From Candidatus Brocadia sinica JPN1 (GTDB lineage Bacteria; Planctomycetota; Brocadiia; Brocadiales; Brocadiaceae): a stretch of 64,000 nt of DNA. Both the position numbers and the translations under genes were made by a program. Positions 36,454 through 45,452 of this stretch are shown here, in pieces. The first letter of the stretch is position 1; every line of letters starts with the position of its first letter. Location of the stretch: the NCBI RefSeq assembly GCF_000949635.1, contig NZ_BAFN01000001.1, forward strand, positions 2,841,673-2,905,672, written 5' to 3'. The notes beneath the pieces are model-generated. The model made no database searches. It was not told the DNA's origin and was given only the letters and a program-made list of their open reading frames with translations.

Positions 36454-36871
36454 GGGTAAATCCTTCTCCTGTGTTTATAAATACGAAAAAAATAAACCTA
36501 AATTCCCATCTTAAAAATGGAAACTTAGGAATTATCATAATCGCGAATGTTTCTTGGATAAAACGAATAATTACTAAAACAAATAATAACGAGTTACGCC
36601 GTAATAATCAATCATTTCTCATCCAAGTTTCTTCAAAAGCTAAACTATCATTTTGCTATCCCTTTTTTGTGGCAGCATCTTCGCTATCGAGATAATGCTC
36701 TGCTCAAGTTGATCTCAGGATAATTTCTTTTTTAAAACGTATGATAAATTCGGCGCCTTCCTGAGAATAGAAACAACCACAAAAAATATCCTTTCTTTTG
36801 AACTTAGCGTCTGCCCTCCTGTCATCGTGCGTGTACGTTCGTGCCTTTAAAACAGTGTCAAGTATGTTTGT
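36454..36871. other. Gap without a recognisable gene
   Basis: AT-rich intergenic DNA between ychF and the ydbL-like gene, both on the minus strand. Short frames exist but lack ribosome-binding sites and family features. It presumably holds the ychF promoter; no hairpin with a T-run stands out. Confidence 0.5.
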
Positions 36872-37252
36872 TTATTTCTGGTACCATTTTCCGGTTGGAT
36901 TTTGTAACCATTCTCCCTTCCTTGCTTTACTGGCAATCTGCTGTGCCCTGCGCTGCCCCACTTGCTCTATGCTGGCCCCTTCTTTTTTAGCAATTGATTC
37001 ATAAACTTTTCTTCTATCCTGGTTTTCTGCCTGAACGATGTCCTCTTTTTCACGCCTTCCGCCAATAAATTGCAAATATCCCGTATTGTTCTCTCCGATT
37101 ATTCCTTTGGACTTTAATTCAATAATAATGGGAAGGCGTTTTTCCATTTGTCTTTTTAATGCACTCAGATCATCGGCAACGGATGAAACATTTGCAAAAA
37201 AACTTCCGAATAGCATAATGATGAGAAGAGAGACATAAATTTTTAATTTCAT
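36872..37252 (-). CDS. ydbL: YdbL-like DUF1318 periplasmic protein
   Basis: 126 residues with a signal peptide (MKLKIYVSLLIIMLFGSFFA). The mature part has the DUF1318 pattern LKSKGIIGENNTGYLQFIGG, then ENQDRRKVYESIAKKEGASIEQVGQRRAQQ. In E. coli YdbL works with YnbE and YdbH in building an intermembrane bridge for phospholipids. Here it is the third gene of the same set, 42 bases after the lipoprotein gene. Confidence 0.88.
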   Translation of the reverse strand: MKLKIYVSLLIIMLFGSFFANVSSVADDLSALKRQMEKRLPIIIELKSKGIIGENNTGYLQFIGGRREKEDIVQAENQDRRKVYESIAKKEGASIEQVGQRRAQQIASKARKGEWLQNPTGKWYQK

Positions 37253-37294
37253 TTTTTTCTCCTTTATTTGAAAATTTTAACTTTCGATAGATAA

Positions 37295-37516
37295 CTATTG
37301 AGCAGGTTCAGATACTTCTTCGGTTTTTTCACCACCAACTTTTTGTGCGGCTTCGTCTAAATTGCCAAAGAAGTTTTCAAGCTCCCGATCGATTCTAATA
37401 TTCACGTCGATGGTGATTTGCATTGGCTTTACGTCTACTTCCACTTTGTGTTCAGTTTTACATCCTTGTAAAAAAATAAAAAATACTGCGCAAGAAACTA
37501 CGAAGACTCTTTTCAT
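37295..37516 (-). CDS. ynbE: YnbE-like small outer-membrane lipoprotein
   Basis: 73 residues with the lipobox FIFLQGC (cysteine near residue 19). The short mature chain KVEVDVKPMQITIDVNIRID is the beta-strand-augmenting segment typical of YnbE, which stacks onto the C-terminus of YdbH to complete the bridge at the outer membrane. It lies between the ydbH-like and ydbL-like genes. Confidence 0.85.
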   Translation of the reverse strand: MKRVFVVSCAVFFIFLQGCKTEHKVEVDVKPMQITIDVNIRIDRELENFFGNLDEAAQKVGGEKTEEVSEPAQ

Positions 37517-37615
37517 TCCCCCTTCTCCTTACGATTATTTTTCAATTATTCGGTACAATAAAAGCATACTTCTCTGTCATTATTATTCCTCCTTATTGGT
37601 ATCAGTATTTCACAA

Positions 37616-40150
37616 TTACTCAGATTGCAACAATTCACTCATTCCGGCACCGTAATACAACATTTTATCGAGGGGCAGTTTAAAATTGATATCAAACCGT
37701 ATTCCCTGAAAATGTGCCCTTGGCTCTTCTATTTTTACGAGTCCCTTTGCTTTACTAAAACCAAATGGTAATAAATCGGCAGGCCTTCCGTCCATCTGCA
37801 TACGGATCATAAGGTCATCACCCTGGCTCAGTAATGAAAGCTTTGCCCAGTCATATGTAAAATTTTTCAGGGCTTCCCGGGCAATTTGCATTTGAATACT
37901 CTGCTGAACACCCGATGCTCCTGATACGAGTGTATCAGTACGAAAACTAATGGTACCTTTTTCTCCGGGTGTAGAATAAAGGAAACCATCATGGACTTTT
38001 ATTTTCGCATCTTTATAACTTATTGGGATCCTTCCATTTACTGAACCTTCACCATCAGCGCTCGCTGCCTTAAACTGTTTTAAGATTGTTGCAAGTTTAA
38101 GGCGATCGCAGTAACAAATAATATCGAATTCTCTTCTACCGGATTTTATCCGTAAACCATGCGTATATACATGTCCTCCGCACCAGGAAAAGCTACTCTT
38201 TTTAAGAAAAAAAGACGAAAAAGATTCTATCTGGAATTCAACCTCTCCTTCATTCATTTCTATATCGCCCCAGGCAAAGCGCTTAAATTTTAACATTTGA
38301 TCAGGGGCACTGCAAAATTTGTATAAATCCTGCATATCCAGGTCAAAATCAATGCCTTCAAGTGCAATTTTTTTTTCAGGAACTTCTATCTTTGAATTAC
38401 GCATTGTTATGAGTGCACTACTTGTTATCGTACTACCAATGAATTTGCAATTACCGTTCATATCCAGATTGCCTTCAAAAAACATTCCTGTCAATTGGGG
38501 TGAAAACTTTCCAAGGTTTATTTTTATAGCCTTTTCTGGTTCGGAGGTTTTAAAATCAACTTTCGAAACAAAATTACCTTCGTTGCTCATTCCCGCACTT
38601 CCCAGGAAATAAACGCGAAAGTCAGGGAATAAGTCCTTGTGTTGGCCTGCAAAGAAGATATTTAGCCTGTCCTGATAAGGTGTCGCAAAAATTCTCCCAA
38701 CATCCATGTCCGCATATTTTATTTCATCTATGTTAAGATATCTTTCTGGCTTATTTGTGGATGTAATTTTATCCGTTTCCATCGATGGATATGGCCATTG
38801 GAGAGGGATTTTGGCGTGTATTTCCCTTACAGAGAGGCTTCCGGTATGATATTCTGTATCTGTTACTTTTGCAAAGGCTTTTATCGTGGAAAACTGCCCA
38901 TTATCAATGGACGAATTGCCGAATATCCAAAAATTTGGAATATTGATACGCATATAATCTGAATCATATTTTATATGAGACACTTTCATTGAAAATCGTG
39001 TAGTACCATTCGAACCTTTTCCTTTTCCACAGACGGAAAAAATCTTCGGATGCAAATGAATCTTTTCTGTCTGTCCGTGAAATTGTAGCGGCGTATCTGA
39101 ACCGGTGGAATTCAAAGAGAAATGCCACTGAGATCCTCTTTTTTTACCTTTAAACGTAAAGGGTAAAGATTCGGAATCGGCAACTTTTAACCAGAAACGA
39201 GAATTGCTGCTTGTTAATTCTTTATTAATGTTTACATAAATCTTTCCCTGCATATCCATTTGCTCCGGAGAGATGTGTAGATTGCAATCAGTATTTTGTC
39301 TCATAGATAGTTCTATGGGAAAGGGCGACATAATACAAAAACGGGAGAATTTCATATGAATATCGTCCTGTTTTTTTGTAACTTCTATCGTTAATGGAAC
39401 ATTGCCAAGGGAATTCTGTATTTGCAATTCCTTATATTCAATATTCATATTAGTAAAGTTAAGCTGTATTCCAAAGTCATTTGTTTTAAAATTATATCTT
39501 GCGTCCATAGCTATCTGGGATGCGATTTTAACTCCTGGTAGTGGGTTTATTAGGTTTGGATATAGCCATAATTGCGCTTCATAACCTGAATTTGTTTCAT
39601 TTCCCTGTGTGGCAAAAGGCTTTGCTTTAATGCTCAATGGGATTCGAAAATTCTCATCTCCTGATTTTAAAAGAATGGTAGCATTCCGTAATGCAAATTC
39701 TCCAAAACTTATGGGCATTGTTTGTTGTTGCGAATTGGCCGGTTTTTCTCGCTTTGTATCCGAAGGACTTTGGAAAAGTTTATTGAAATCCATTCCAGCA
39801 ATACTAAAAGTTCCGTCTTTATATTCAGACCTGATTTCAACGCCGCTGATAATGATCTTGTTTACGTGTTTTTGAAATAAACCAAATAAAGAATAGTCGA
39901 AGCGGACAGAGTCAAATGACAGAGAAGGGCTTTCACGTTCTCCCCATTGCAGAGAGGACAGGTCGAGTCCGGTCAGACTGAACTTGCGCACATTGCAGGT
40001 GAAGTTGCTAAGTCCGAAGCTTTTGGCAAGGCTGGGAAGCAGTTTTTTCTCGAGAAAAAACGGAATAAACAAATATATGCCACATAACAGGGAGAAAATA
40101 ATGAATACAATGACAATAGAGCGAAATGCTATTTTTCTATTCAGATCCAT
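37616..40150 (-). CDS. ydbH: YdbH-like AsmA-superfamily intermembrane lipid-transport protein
   Basis: 844 residues. One N-terminal membrane anchor (IAFRSIVIVFIIFSLLCGIY), then a long chain of beta-strand-rich repeats with the AsmA/YdbH character, ending in the dicarboxylate-transport (PF11739-type) segment (GEGSVNGRIPISYKDAKIKV and GKGTISFRT-like). Family knowledge: TamB, YhdP and YdbH are partly redundant bridges that carry phospholipids from inner to outer membrane. Together with the YnbE and YdbL partners this argues for a true diderm envelope in this organism. Confidence 0.88.
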   Translation of the reverse strand: MDLNRKIAFRSIVIVFIIFSLLCGIYLFIPFFLEKKLLPSLAKSFGLSNFTCNVRKFSLTGLDLSSLQWGERESPSLSFDSVRFDYSLFGLFQKHVNKIIISGVEIRSEYKDGTFSIAGMDFNKLFQSPSDTKREKPANSQQQTMPISFGEFALRNATILLKSGDENFRIPLSIKAKPFATQGNETNSGYEAQLWLYPNLINPLPGVKIASQIAMDARYNFKTNDFGIQLNFTNMNIEYKELQIQNSLGNVPLTIEVTKKQDDIHMKFSRFCIMSPFPIELSMRQNTDCNLHISPEQMDMQGKIYVNINKELTSSNSRFWLKVADSESLPFTFKGKKRGSQWHFSLNSTGSDTPLQFHGQTEKIHLHPKIFSVCGKGKGSNGTTRFSMKVSHIKYDSDYMRINIPNFWIFGNSSIDNGQFSTIKAFAKVTDTEYHTGSLSVREIHAKIPLQWPYPSMETDKITSTNKPERYLNIDEIKYADMDVGRIFATPYQDRLNIFFAGQHKDLFPDFRVYFLGSAGMSNEGNFVSKVDFKTSEPEKAIKINLGKFSPQLTGMFFEGNLDMNGNCKFIGSTITSSALITMRNSKIEVPEKKIALEGIDFDLDMQDLYKFCSAPDQMLKFKRFAWGDIEMNEGEVEFQIESFSSFFLKKSSFSWCGGHVYTHGLRIKSGRREFDIICYCDRLKLATILKQFKAASADGEGSVNGRIPISYKDAKIKVHDGFLYSTPGEKGTISFRTDTLVSGASGVQQSIQMQIAREALKNFTYDWAKLSLLSQGDDLMIRMQMDGRPADLLPFGFSKAKGLVKIEEPRAHFQGIRFDINFKLPLDKMLYYGAGMSELLQSE

Positions 40151-40246
40151 AGTAACGGTTCTTTTATTCGAGATTTATCATATTCACTTGGTAAATACTA
40201 TAAATGCATATAAGCACAAATACAAGCATACAATGATAAAATTTCC

Positions 40247-40274
40247 TTGATAGCACTGTAAGCACTGATAGAAT
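40247..40274 (+). promoter_or_regulatory. Candidate promoter for the 38-residue peptide and TlpA-NHL operon
   Basis: TTGATA (40247-40252), a 16-base spacer and TAGAAT (40269-40274), 70 bases before the first start codon. Confidence 0.4.
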
Positions 40275-40344
40275 GAAGAGATGAAATAACAAAAATATGT
40301 TCAAGATCGATCTCATATTTTCATGAGGCAAAAGGAGGGGGACT

Positions 40345-40461
40345 ATGGAACTGGTTTATTTTATTATCAGTGTGGTAACGCTGATTGTTGTTGCCTTCCT
40401 ATTCTACGGGAAAGATCTTTTCAAGCGCAAAAAGAATAATAAAAAAGGGCAGGGACAATGA
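40345..40461 (+). CDS. 38-residue membrane peptide coupled to the TlpA-NHL gene
   Basis: The ATG at 40345 follows the strong site AAAAGGAGGGGGACT. The translation has one hydrophobic helix (YFIISVVTLIVVAFLFYGKD) and a very basic tail (KRKKNNKKGQGQ). Its TGA overlaps the next start codon (ATGA at 40458-40461). The excellent ribosome-binding site, helix-plus-basic-tail layout and coupling indicate a real small protein, perhaps a membrane tether or assembly factor for its neighbour. No family is recognised. Confidence 0.7.
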   Translation: MELVYFIISVVTLIVVAFLFYGKDLFKRKKNNKKGQGQ

Positions 40462-42461
40462 AAAAAATCCGGTTTTTTTTATGGCTTTCACCCCGAACGG
40501 TTATATTCATTATCATGATACTTTACCTCTTTTATTCCGGAGGAATGCCTTTGGCATTTGCACAGAAAAAAAAGATTCCTGCCCCTGAACTAGCGGGTGG
40601 TACTGCCTGGCTCAATGTTTCAAAACCCCTGGCCCTGGCTGATTTAAAGGGGAAGGTCGTACTCCTGGACTTCTGGACATATTGCTGTATCAATTGCATG
40701 CACATCATTCCCGACCTTAAAAAGCTGGAGGAAAAATATCCAAAAGAATTAGTGATTATAGGGGTACATTCCGCAAAATTTGAGAATGAGCGGGATGCAG
40801 AAAATATCCGTCAGGCTATTCTTCGGTACGAAATTGAACATCCGGTAGTTAATGACAGCAATTTTGCCATCTGGGATGCCTACGGTGCCAGGGCATGGCC
40901 CACACTCGTACTGATCGATCCAGAGGGGCATGTGGTGGGAACAGATACAGGCGAGGGACATTATGAGACCTTGGATAAACTCATTGGCCAATTGATCTCC
41001 GAATATCGTTCTAAAAATCTCATCAATGAAACCGCCATACCACTTTCTTTAGAAAAATACAAACTAGGAGAGGGCATTCTCTCTTTTCCCGGCAAAGTGC
41101 TGGCGGATGAGGCATCAAATCGGTTGTTTATTGCAGATTCAAATCACAATCGGATCATTATTGCAGATTTGGGAGGCGCCGTTTTAGATATTGCTGGCAA
41201 TGGTAAAATTGGCAAGAGCGATGGTGTATTTACGGAAGCAAGCTTTCATCATCCACAAGGGATGGCCATTCACGGGGATCACTTGTATGTGGCAGATACC
41301 GAGAATCATCTCATTCGTAAATTGGATTTAAAGGCAAAGACGGTCAAAACAATTGCTGGTACGGGTAAACAGGCGGACTTTATGGATACTGGTGGAATGG
41401 GCATGTTTTCCCCTCTTAATTCGCCCTGGGATCTGGTCTTTTTAGACGGGCAACTCTATATAGCCATGGCTGGGGCACATCAAATCTGGGTGATGGATTT
41501 AGAAACCGCAGTTTTCCAACCCTTTGCTGGTAGTGGCAGGGAGGGGCGTATTGATGGCCCGTTAGATAAGGCCGCCCTGGCTCAGCCCAGCGGGATTACG
41601 GTTTCCGGCAGAAGGCTCTATTTTGCAGATAGTGAGGTAAGTTCGATTCGTTACGTTGACCTTGAAAAGAAAGAAGTAAAGACGGTGGTAGGAAAAGATC
41701 TCTTTGTTTTTGGAGATGTGGATGGTCAGGGAGACGAAGTACGTTTACAACATCCGCTTGGTGTATTGAACCACAACGGCCTTATCTATATAGCGGATAC
41801 CTATAATCATAAGATTAAGCTTTTAAATCCTCTGGACAGGACGTGCCGGACATTCTCAGGTAATGGAAAAGCCGGACATGTAGATGGTAAAGATCCCCAA
41901 TTCTATGAACCCGGAGGACTCAATATTGCCAATAATAAACTGTATGTTGCCGATACCAATAACCATGCCATCCGCGTGGTTGACATGAAAACGAAGGAGG
42001 CGAGTACCTTGCAGATCAAAGGACTCAAAACAGAGGTCTCACAAAAAGTATCGGAGAGTGCACTACCTCCTTTTGCAAAGTCGCTGGATTTACCTTTGAA
42101 AACCTTGAAAACAGATACAGAGATACAATTAACAGTAAACATAAACCTTCCCAAGGGATACCATTTGAACCCCAATGCCCCATTGTCATATATGGTCGAA
42201 GCTGGTAAAGGTATTCAGATTGAGCAGGGCAATCGGGAAGTGAGACTCGAAAAGCCTGCATTACCTATAAAAATTTCCTTCAAGACAGGTTCTGAGGTAT
42301 TGAGTACAGATTTAAAGGTCTCCGTGAGTTTTTATTATTGCAGGGAGGATAATCAGGGGGCGTGCTTCATTGATGCGGTAGTCTGGCATCAACCGATTAA
42401 AATTGACAAGGACACGGGAGATACTGCGGTGGCGTTGGACTATGATGTAAAATTGCCGTAA
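40458..42461 (+). CDS. Thioredoxin-like (TlpA) plus NHL-repeat protein, NHLRC2-like
   Basis: 667 residues. An N-terminal signal or anchor (residues 8-36) is followed by a TlpA/thioredoxin domain with VVLLDFWTYCCINCMHIIPD (active CINC motif near residue 76). Next come about five NHL repeats (for example LFIADSNHNRIIIADL, LYVADTENHLIRKLDL, IYIADTYNHKIKLLNP) forming a beta-propeller, and a C-terminal DsbD-alpha-like domain with KGYHLNPNAPLSY and SFYYCREDNQGACFID. It acts outside the cytoplasm, probably in disulfide chemistry or redox-linked assembly. It is translated with the 38-residue peptide. Confidence 0.92.
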   Translation: MKKIRFFLWLSPRTVIFIIMILYLFYSGGMPLAFAQKKKIPAPELAGGTAWLNVSKPLALADLKGKVVLLDFWTYCCINCMHIIPDLKKLEEKYPKELVIIGVHSAKFENERDAENIRQAILRYEIEHPVVNDSNFAIWDAYGARAWPTLVLIDPEGHVVGTDTGEGHYETLDKLIGQLISEYRSKNLINETAIPLSLEKYKLGEGILSFPGKVLADEASNRLFIADSNHNRIIIADLGGAVLDIAGNGKIGKSDGVFTEASFHHPQGMAIHGDHLYVADTENHLIRKLDLKAKTVKTIAGTGKQADFMDTGGMGMFSPLNSPWDLVFLDGQLYIAMAGAHQIWVMDLETAVFQPFAGSGREGRIDGPLDKAALAQPSGITVSGRRLYFADSEVSSIRYVDLEKKEVKTVVGKDLFVFGDVDGQGDEVRLQHPLGVLNHNGLIYIADTYNHKIKLLNPLDRTCRTFSGNGKAGHVDGKDPQFYEPGGLNIANNKLYVADTNNHAIRVVDMKTKEASTLQIKGLKTEVSQKVSESALPPFAKSLDLPLKTLKTDTEIQLTVNINLPKGYHLNPNAPLSYMVEAGKGIQIEQGNREVRLEKPALPIKISFKTGSEVLSTDLKVSVSFYYCREDNQGACFIDAVVWHQPIKIDKDTGDTAVALDYDVKLP

Positions 42462-42570
42462 AATATTTGAAGGAATGTCTATTGAAAAATTTTAGAAGCA
42501 TATCCACATTTTACAAAAGAGGATATTCTTACGGCTATTTTCTTATTCTGCTTTATTAAATCTCTTCTTT

Positions 42571-42762
42571 TCATGCAACTTCAAGTTCAGCAACTTTACG
42601 CACGCAGGGAATAGTACCGCTCGTTAATTCTTGATAAATATCCTTTAAATTTTCCTTTAATTCTTCAAGGGATTCACCCTGAGTCTTATAGTCTGGATAT
42701 TCTTCAAGGTACCCTATCCACATATCTCCATCTTGCCAATATACGTATTTTTTTCTCACCAT
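42571..42762 (-). CDS. HicB-family protein without HicA (orphan)
   Basis: The start at 42762 follows ACAGGAGGCAATACT; the longer frame from 42831 lacks support. 63 residues with the HicB-type partial RNase-H fold: YVYWQDGDMWIGYLEEYPDY, then TQGESLEELKENLKDIYQEL. HicB proteins usually neutralise a HicA RNase encoded next to them. No HicA reading frame was found on either side, so this is a lone antitoxin or a free-standing regulator. Confidence 0.8.
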   Translation of the reverse strand: MVRKKYVYWQDGDMWIGYLEEYPDYKTQGESLEELKENLKDIYQELTSGTIPCVRKVAELEVA

Positions 42763-42890
42763 AGTATTGCCTCCTGTATTTTTACTTTTCATCGAAATAG
42801 GGGATAGAGTCCCATAACCTCCTCTGCCCATATATGCCCGAAATCAGAAACACATATATGCATTCGCCGAACGATAAGTTAGATGTAGTT

Positions 42891-43604
42891 TTAGGGGGAT
42901 GGCTGTAACGGTCCAATATCGCGCTTCTCGATTGCAATTGGTTGCTCACTAAGGGGCAAAATTCGAAACGTTTTGAACGTTGTTCTTGAGTTCTCATCAT
43001 ACGTTCCAAGTAGAAGGCAGTCTCCCATTTTCTGAATTACAAAGGAGCCTGGCTGATCAGGCAGAACAGCGAAACTACACTGGTTTTCAGTGCTCCATTT
43101 TCCAATAGTGCGAAACAATCCAACTCCAACGATAGCAATTACGAACAGTGTAAACACCATGTCTGGAATAGCCCTATTCTTGCAATAGCGTGCGGACAGA
43201 TACTGTATCAGAAACGCCAAGGTTGCCCAGACAGGAACAGCTATGGCTTTACGCCATCGAAAGTTCGAAAAAATAGTGAAAACAAGCCACATAGCAAGAA
43301 AATATAAGAAAAGGATGACAAATGGCCGTATCTTCCCCTTCAGCTTAAGTAGTCCTCCTGGTGTCAATCCAATTAACATATCACCAAATTGAAATAGGAT
43401 CGTCAGAAAACCCACAATGGTTGAGCCGATAACTAAAAGCGTAGTAGTATCTACAGTGATCAGTTCGGTTGGAACGCCAAAAAACGCAAAATACCCGACC
43501 TCATATTGGTAAGCGAGAAAGTAGGCGAAAACTGACGATAGGGCGAGAGTTATTCCCTCGGAAAGTCCTCACTTATGTTGAAGATTGTTTGGCTCGGTTG
43601 GCAT
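42891..43604 (-). pseudogene. Membrane protein of unknown function with an in-frame TGA at codon 12
   Basis: The frame open from 43415 continues upstream as plausible protein (EGITLALSSVFAYFLAYQYE, VGYFAFFGVPTELITVDTTT) up to ATG at 43604. One stop, TGA at 43571-43569, interrupts it. The intact product would be 237 residues with about four membrane helices and a C-terminal soluble domain (SFAVLPDQPGSFVIQKMGDC). The family is not recognised. The gap between this gene and the IS3 element (43605-43766) holds no gene. Confidence 0.6.
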
Positions 43605-43868
43605 AACATCGTGAATATCAAAATTTAACTTGCGTTCAAGCAGTGAGATATCGACCAAAATCAGCATCGGTTATCAGCCGTCCGCAGGACTAAGTGTTAG
43701 GCTCTTTCTTGAAAAAGTTAAACTCTGGTTTTCCAATAACCTGGTTTACGTCTCAGATGCATATAATGTACCCCAAAAACTGGACAGTATGTTAAGATAG
43801 AAAATCATGCCTGGCTAAAGGCAGGCATGGAAGAGAAAAAGGTTTGGAAAGGGGGTATAAAATAAGAG

Positions 43869-44153
43869 GTGGAGAGGAAGCAATATAATGGGGAATTTAA
43901 GGCGAGAGTAGCGATAGAAGCGATAAAGGGGGAGAAGACTGCAAACGAGCTAGCAGGGCAATATGGGGTACACCCAACGCAGATAGCACAGTGGAAGAAG
44001 CAGGTAATAGAAGAGATACCGAGGATATTTTCGCTGAAGAAGGTGCAAGATGCCAGAAAGGAGGATGAATTGCGTGCGTCGTTGTACCAGCAGATAGGGC
44101 AATTGAAGGTTGAACTGGATTGGCTGAAAAAAAAAGTTGGGATCAACGGTTGA
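43869..44153 (+). CDS. IS3-family transposase OrfA (helix-turn-helix part)
   Basis: 94 residues starting at GTG 43869. Helix-turn-helix of the IS3/IS911 type: KQYNGEFKARVAIEAIKGEK then ELAGQYGVHPTQIAQWKKQV, followed by a leucine-zipper-like helix (LYQQIGQLKVELDWLKKKVG). It ends past a run of nine A (44127-44135) that probably directs a -1 frameshift into orfB. Confidence 0.92.
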   Translation: MERKQYNGEFKARVAIEAIKGEKTANELAGQYGVHPTQIAQWKKQVIEEIPRIFSLKKVQDARKEDELRASLYQQIGQLKVELDWLKKKVGING

Positions 44154-45021
44154 GGAAAGGAAGAGGTTAATAGAGCCAGAAAATGAGGAGATAAGTGTAA
44201 GTCGGCAGTGTGAGTTACTGGGGATATCCCGTTCAGTCTTTTATTATAAGGCGATTGGTGAGAGTGCATATAATCTTCAATTGATGAACCTGATAGATGA
44301 GTATTATACGGGGTATCCGTTTTATGGGGTAAGGCGGTTGACGGCATGGTTAAGAAAGGAAGGGCATGAGGTAAACCCTAAGAGGGTAAAACGGTTAATG
44401 AGGAAGATGGGATTATATGCGATCTATCCGAAGCCTTGGCTAAGTAAAGGAGGTGAAGGACACAAGAAATACCCATATTTACTCAGAGGATTGAGTATAG
44501 AGTATCCAGATCACGTGTGGTGTGCGGATATAACGTACATACGGCTCAATCAGGGGTATGTATATCTCATGGCAATAATGGACTGGTATAGTCGGTATGT
44601 GCTGTCGTGGGAGACATCAATAACCCTGGATGTGGGATTTTGTCTGGAAGCATTAGACAGGGCAATAAGGAAGGGATGCCCTGAGATATTTAACACGGAC
44701 CAGGGATCGCAGTTTACGAGCAATGCGTTTACTGGGAAATTAGAGGGAGCCGGGGTAAAGATCAGCATGGATGGAAGGGGACGAGTGTTTGATAACATTT
44801 TTATAGAGCGTTTGTGGAGGTCGATAAAATACGAGGAGGTGTATTTAAAAGACTATAAGACGGTAAGAGAGGCAGTGGATGGTTTAAGGAGGTATTTTGA
44901 TTTTTATAACAACGAGAGATTACATCAGTCGCTTGAATACAGAGCGCCAGCAACGCTGTATTGTAGTAACAAAAAGGCACGGAAAGGAGAGATGGTAAAT
45001 ACTCTTGAACTGACCGGGTAA
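44137..45021 (+). CDS. IS3-family transposase OrfB (DDE integrase part)
   Basis: 294 residues. DDE catalytic core: WCADITYIRLNQGYVYLM (first Asp), FNTDQGSQFTS (second Asp) and GRVFDNIFIERLWRSIKYEE (Glu). An HTH_21-type region SVSRQCELLGISRSVFYYK precedes it. It overlaps orfA by 17 bases at the A9 slippery run, so the active product is an OrfAB fusion made by ribosomal frameshifting. It appears intact. Confidence 0.95.
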   Translation: MGSTVEERKRLIEPENEEISVSRQCELLGISRSVFYYKAIGESAYNLQLMNLIDEYYTGYPFYGVRRLTAWLRKEGHEVNPKRVKRLMRKMGLYAIYPKPWLSKGGEGHKKYPYLLRGLSIEYPDHVWCADITYIRLNQGYVYLMAIMDWYSRYVLSWETSITLDVGFCLEALDRAIRKGCPEIFNTDQGSQFTSNAFTGKLEGAGVKISMDGRGRVFDNIFIERLWRSIKYEEVYLKDYKTVREAVDGLRRYFDFYNNERLHQSLEYRAPATLYCSNKKARKGEMVNTLELTG

Positions 45022-45143
45022 AAATGGCAAGAAAGCAAGAACGGAGAAATGCACAGCGGATGAGCAGAAAAACTCCATTCCGCTCCGCTCCATTCCGTTT
45101 TCCTGCTCATCAAATAATTAAAAGATACTTCGCATAAACAATA

Positions 45144-45452
45144 CTAAAATTCTATCTTATTTTTATTAAATAATTGTCTAGACAATGGGGTACACCTTAG
45201 CATGACTGCGATTATTTCTATAAATTTATTTTTATCACGATAAATAATACCATATGGGAAATGCAATAAACTACATTTTCTCATGTTATCATCAATTTTT
45301 CTATAAAGTTCAGGGTTCCTTTTTATTCGGTTTATCGTATCAGTTAATGCCTCGATAAATCTCTTTCCGAGACCTTTTTGTTGCTCTTCATAAAATTTGG
45401 CTGCTTCGTCTGCTTCTGCGAGTGCTTCTGGATGAAAATGAAAGGGTTTCAT
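45144..45452 (-). CDS. ParE/RelE-family toxin with IS-derived C-terminus
   Basis: 102 residues. ParE-like fold: FHPEALAEADEAAKFYEEQQ, LGKRFIEALTDTINRIKRNP and FPYGIIYRDKNKFIEIIAVM. Family members normally continue with H-x(2)-R/K-x-PGYW; here the chain switches to LRCTPLSRQLFNKNK, which is encoded by the end of the neighbouring IS3 element (its terminal TGTACCCC reads CTP). The toxin's C-terminal residues, often needed for activity, are therefore replaced. The antitoxin gene overlaps the start by 4 bases. Confidence 0.85.
   Translation of the reverse strand: MKPFHFHPEALAEADEAAKFYEEQQKGLGKRFIEALTDTINRIKRNPELYRKIDDNMRKCSLLHFPYGIIYRDKNKFIEIIAVMLRCTPLSRQLFNKNKIEF

Larger units (their letters stand above)
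43767..45194 (+). mobile_element. IS3-family insertion sequence
   Basis: The left end TGTACCCCAAAAACTGGACA (43767-43786) pairs imperfectly with the right end TGTCTAGACAATGGGGTACA (45175-45194). The similarity extends inward to a shared TTCTATCTTA. Length is about 1.43 kb with overlapping orfA and orfB. No target duplication is evident. The right end lies inside the 3' end of the ParE-like gene, whose last residues are encoded by IS DNA. Confidence 0.8.

Noticed and set aside
36471-36695. 74-codon ORF upstream of ychF
   Set aside because: Low-complexity AT-rich translation, no ribosome-binding site, no domain.
42763-42831. Longer start for the HicB-like protein
   Set aside because: The strong site ACAGGAGG lies immediately before the ATG at 42762, inside the longer frame.
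43805-44347. 180-codon antisense ORF across the IS3 transposase
   Set aside because: Shadow of orfA/orfB on the other strand; Ser/Pro/Phe-rich translation with no family.
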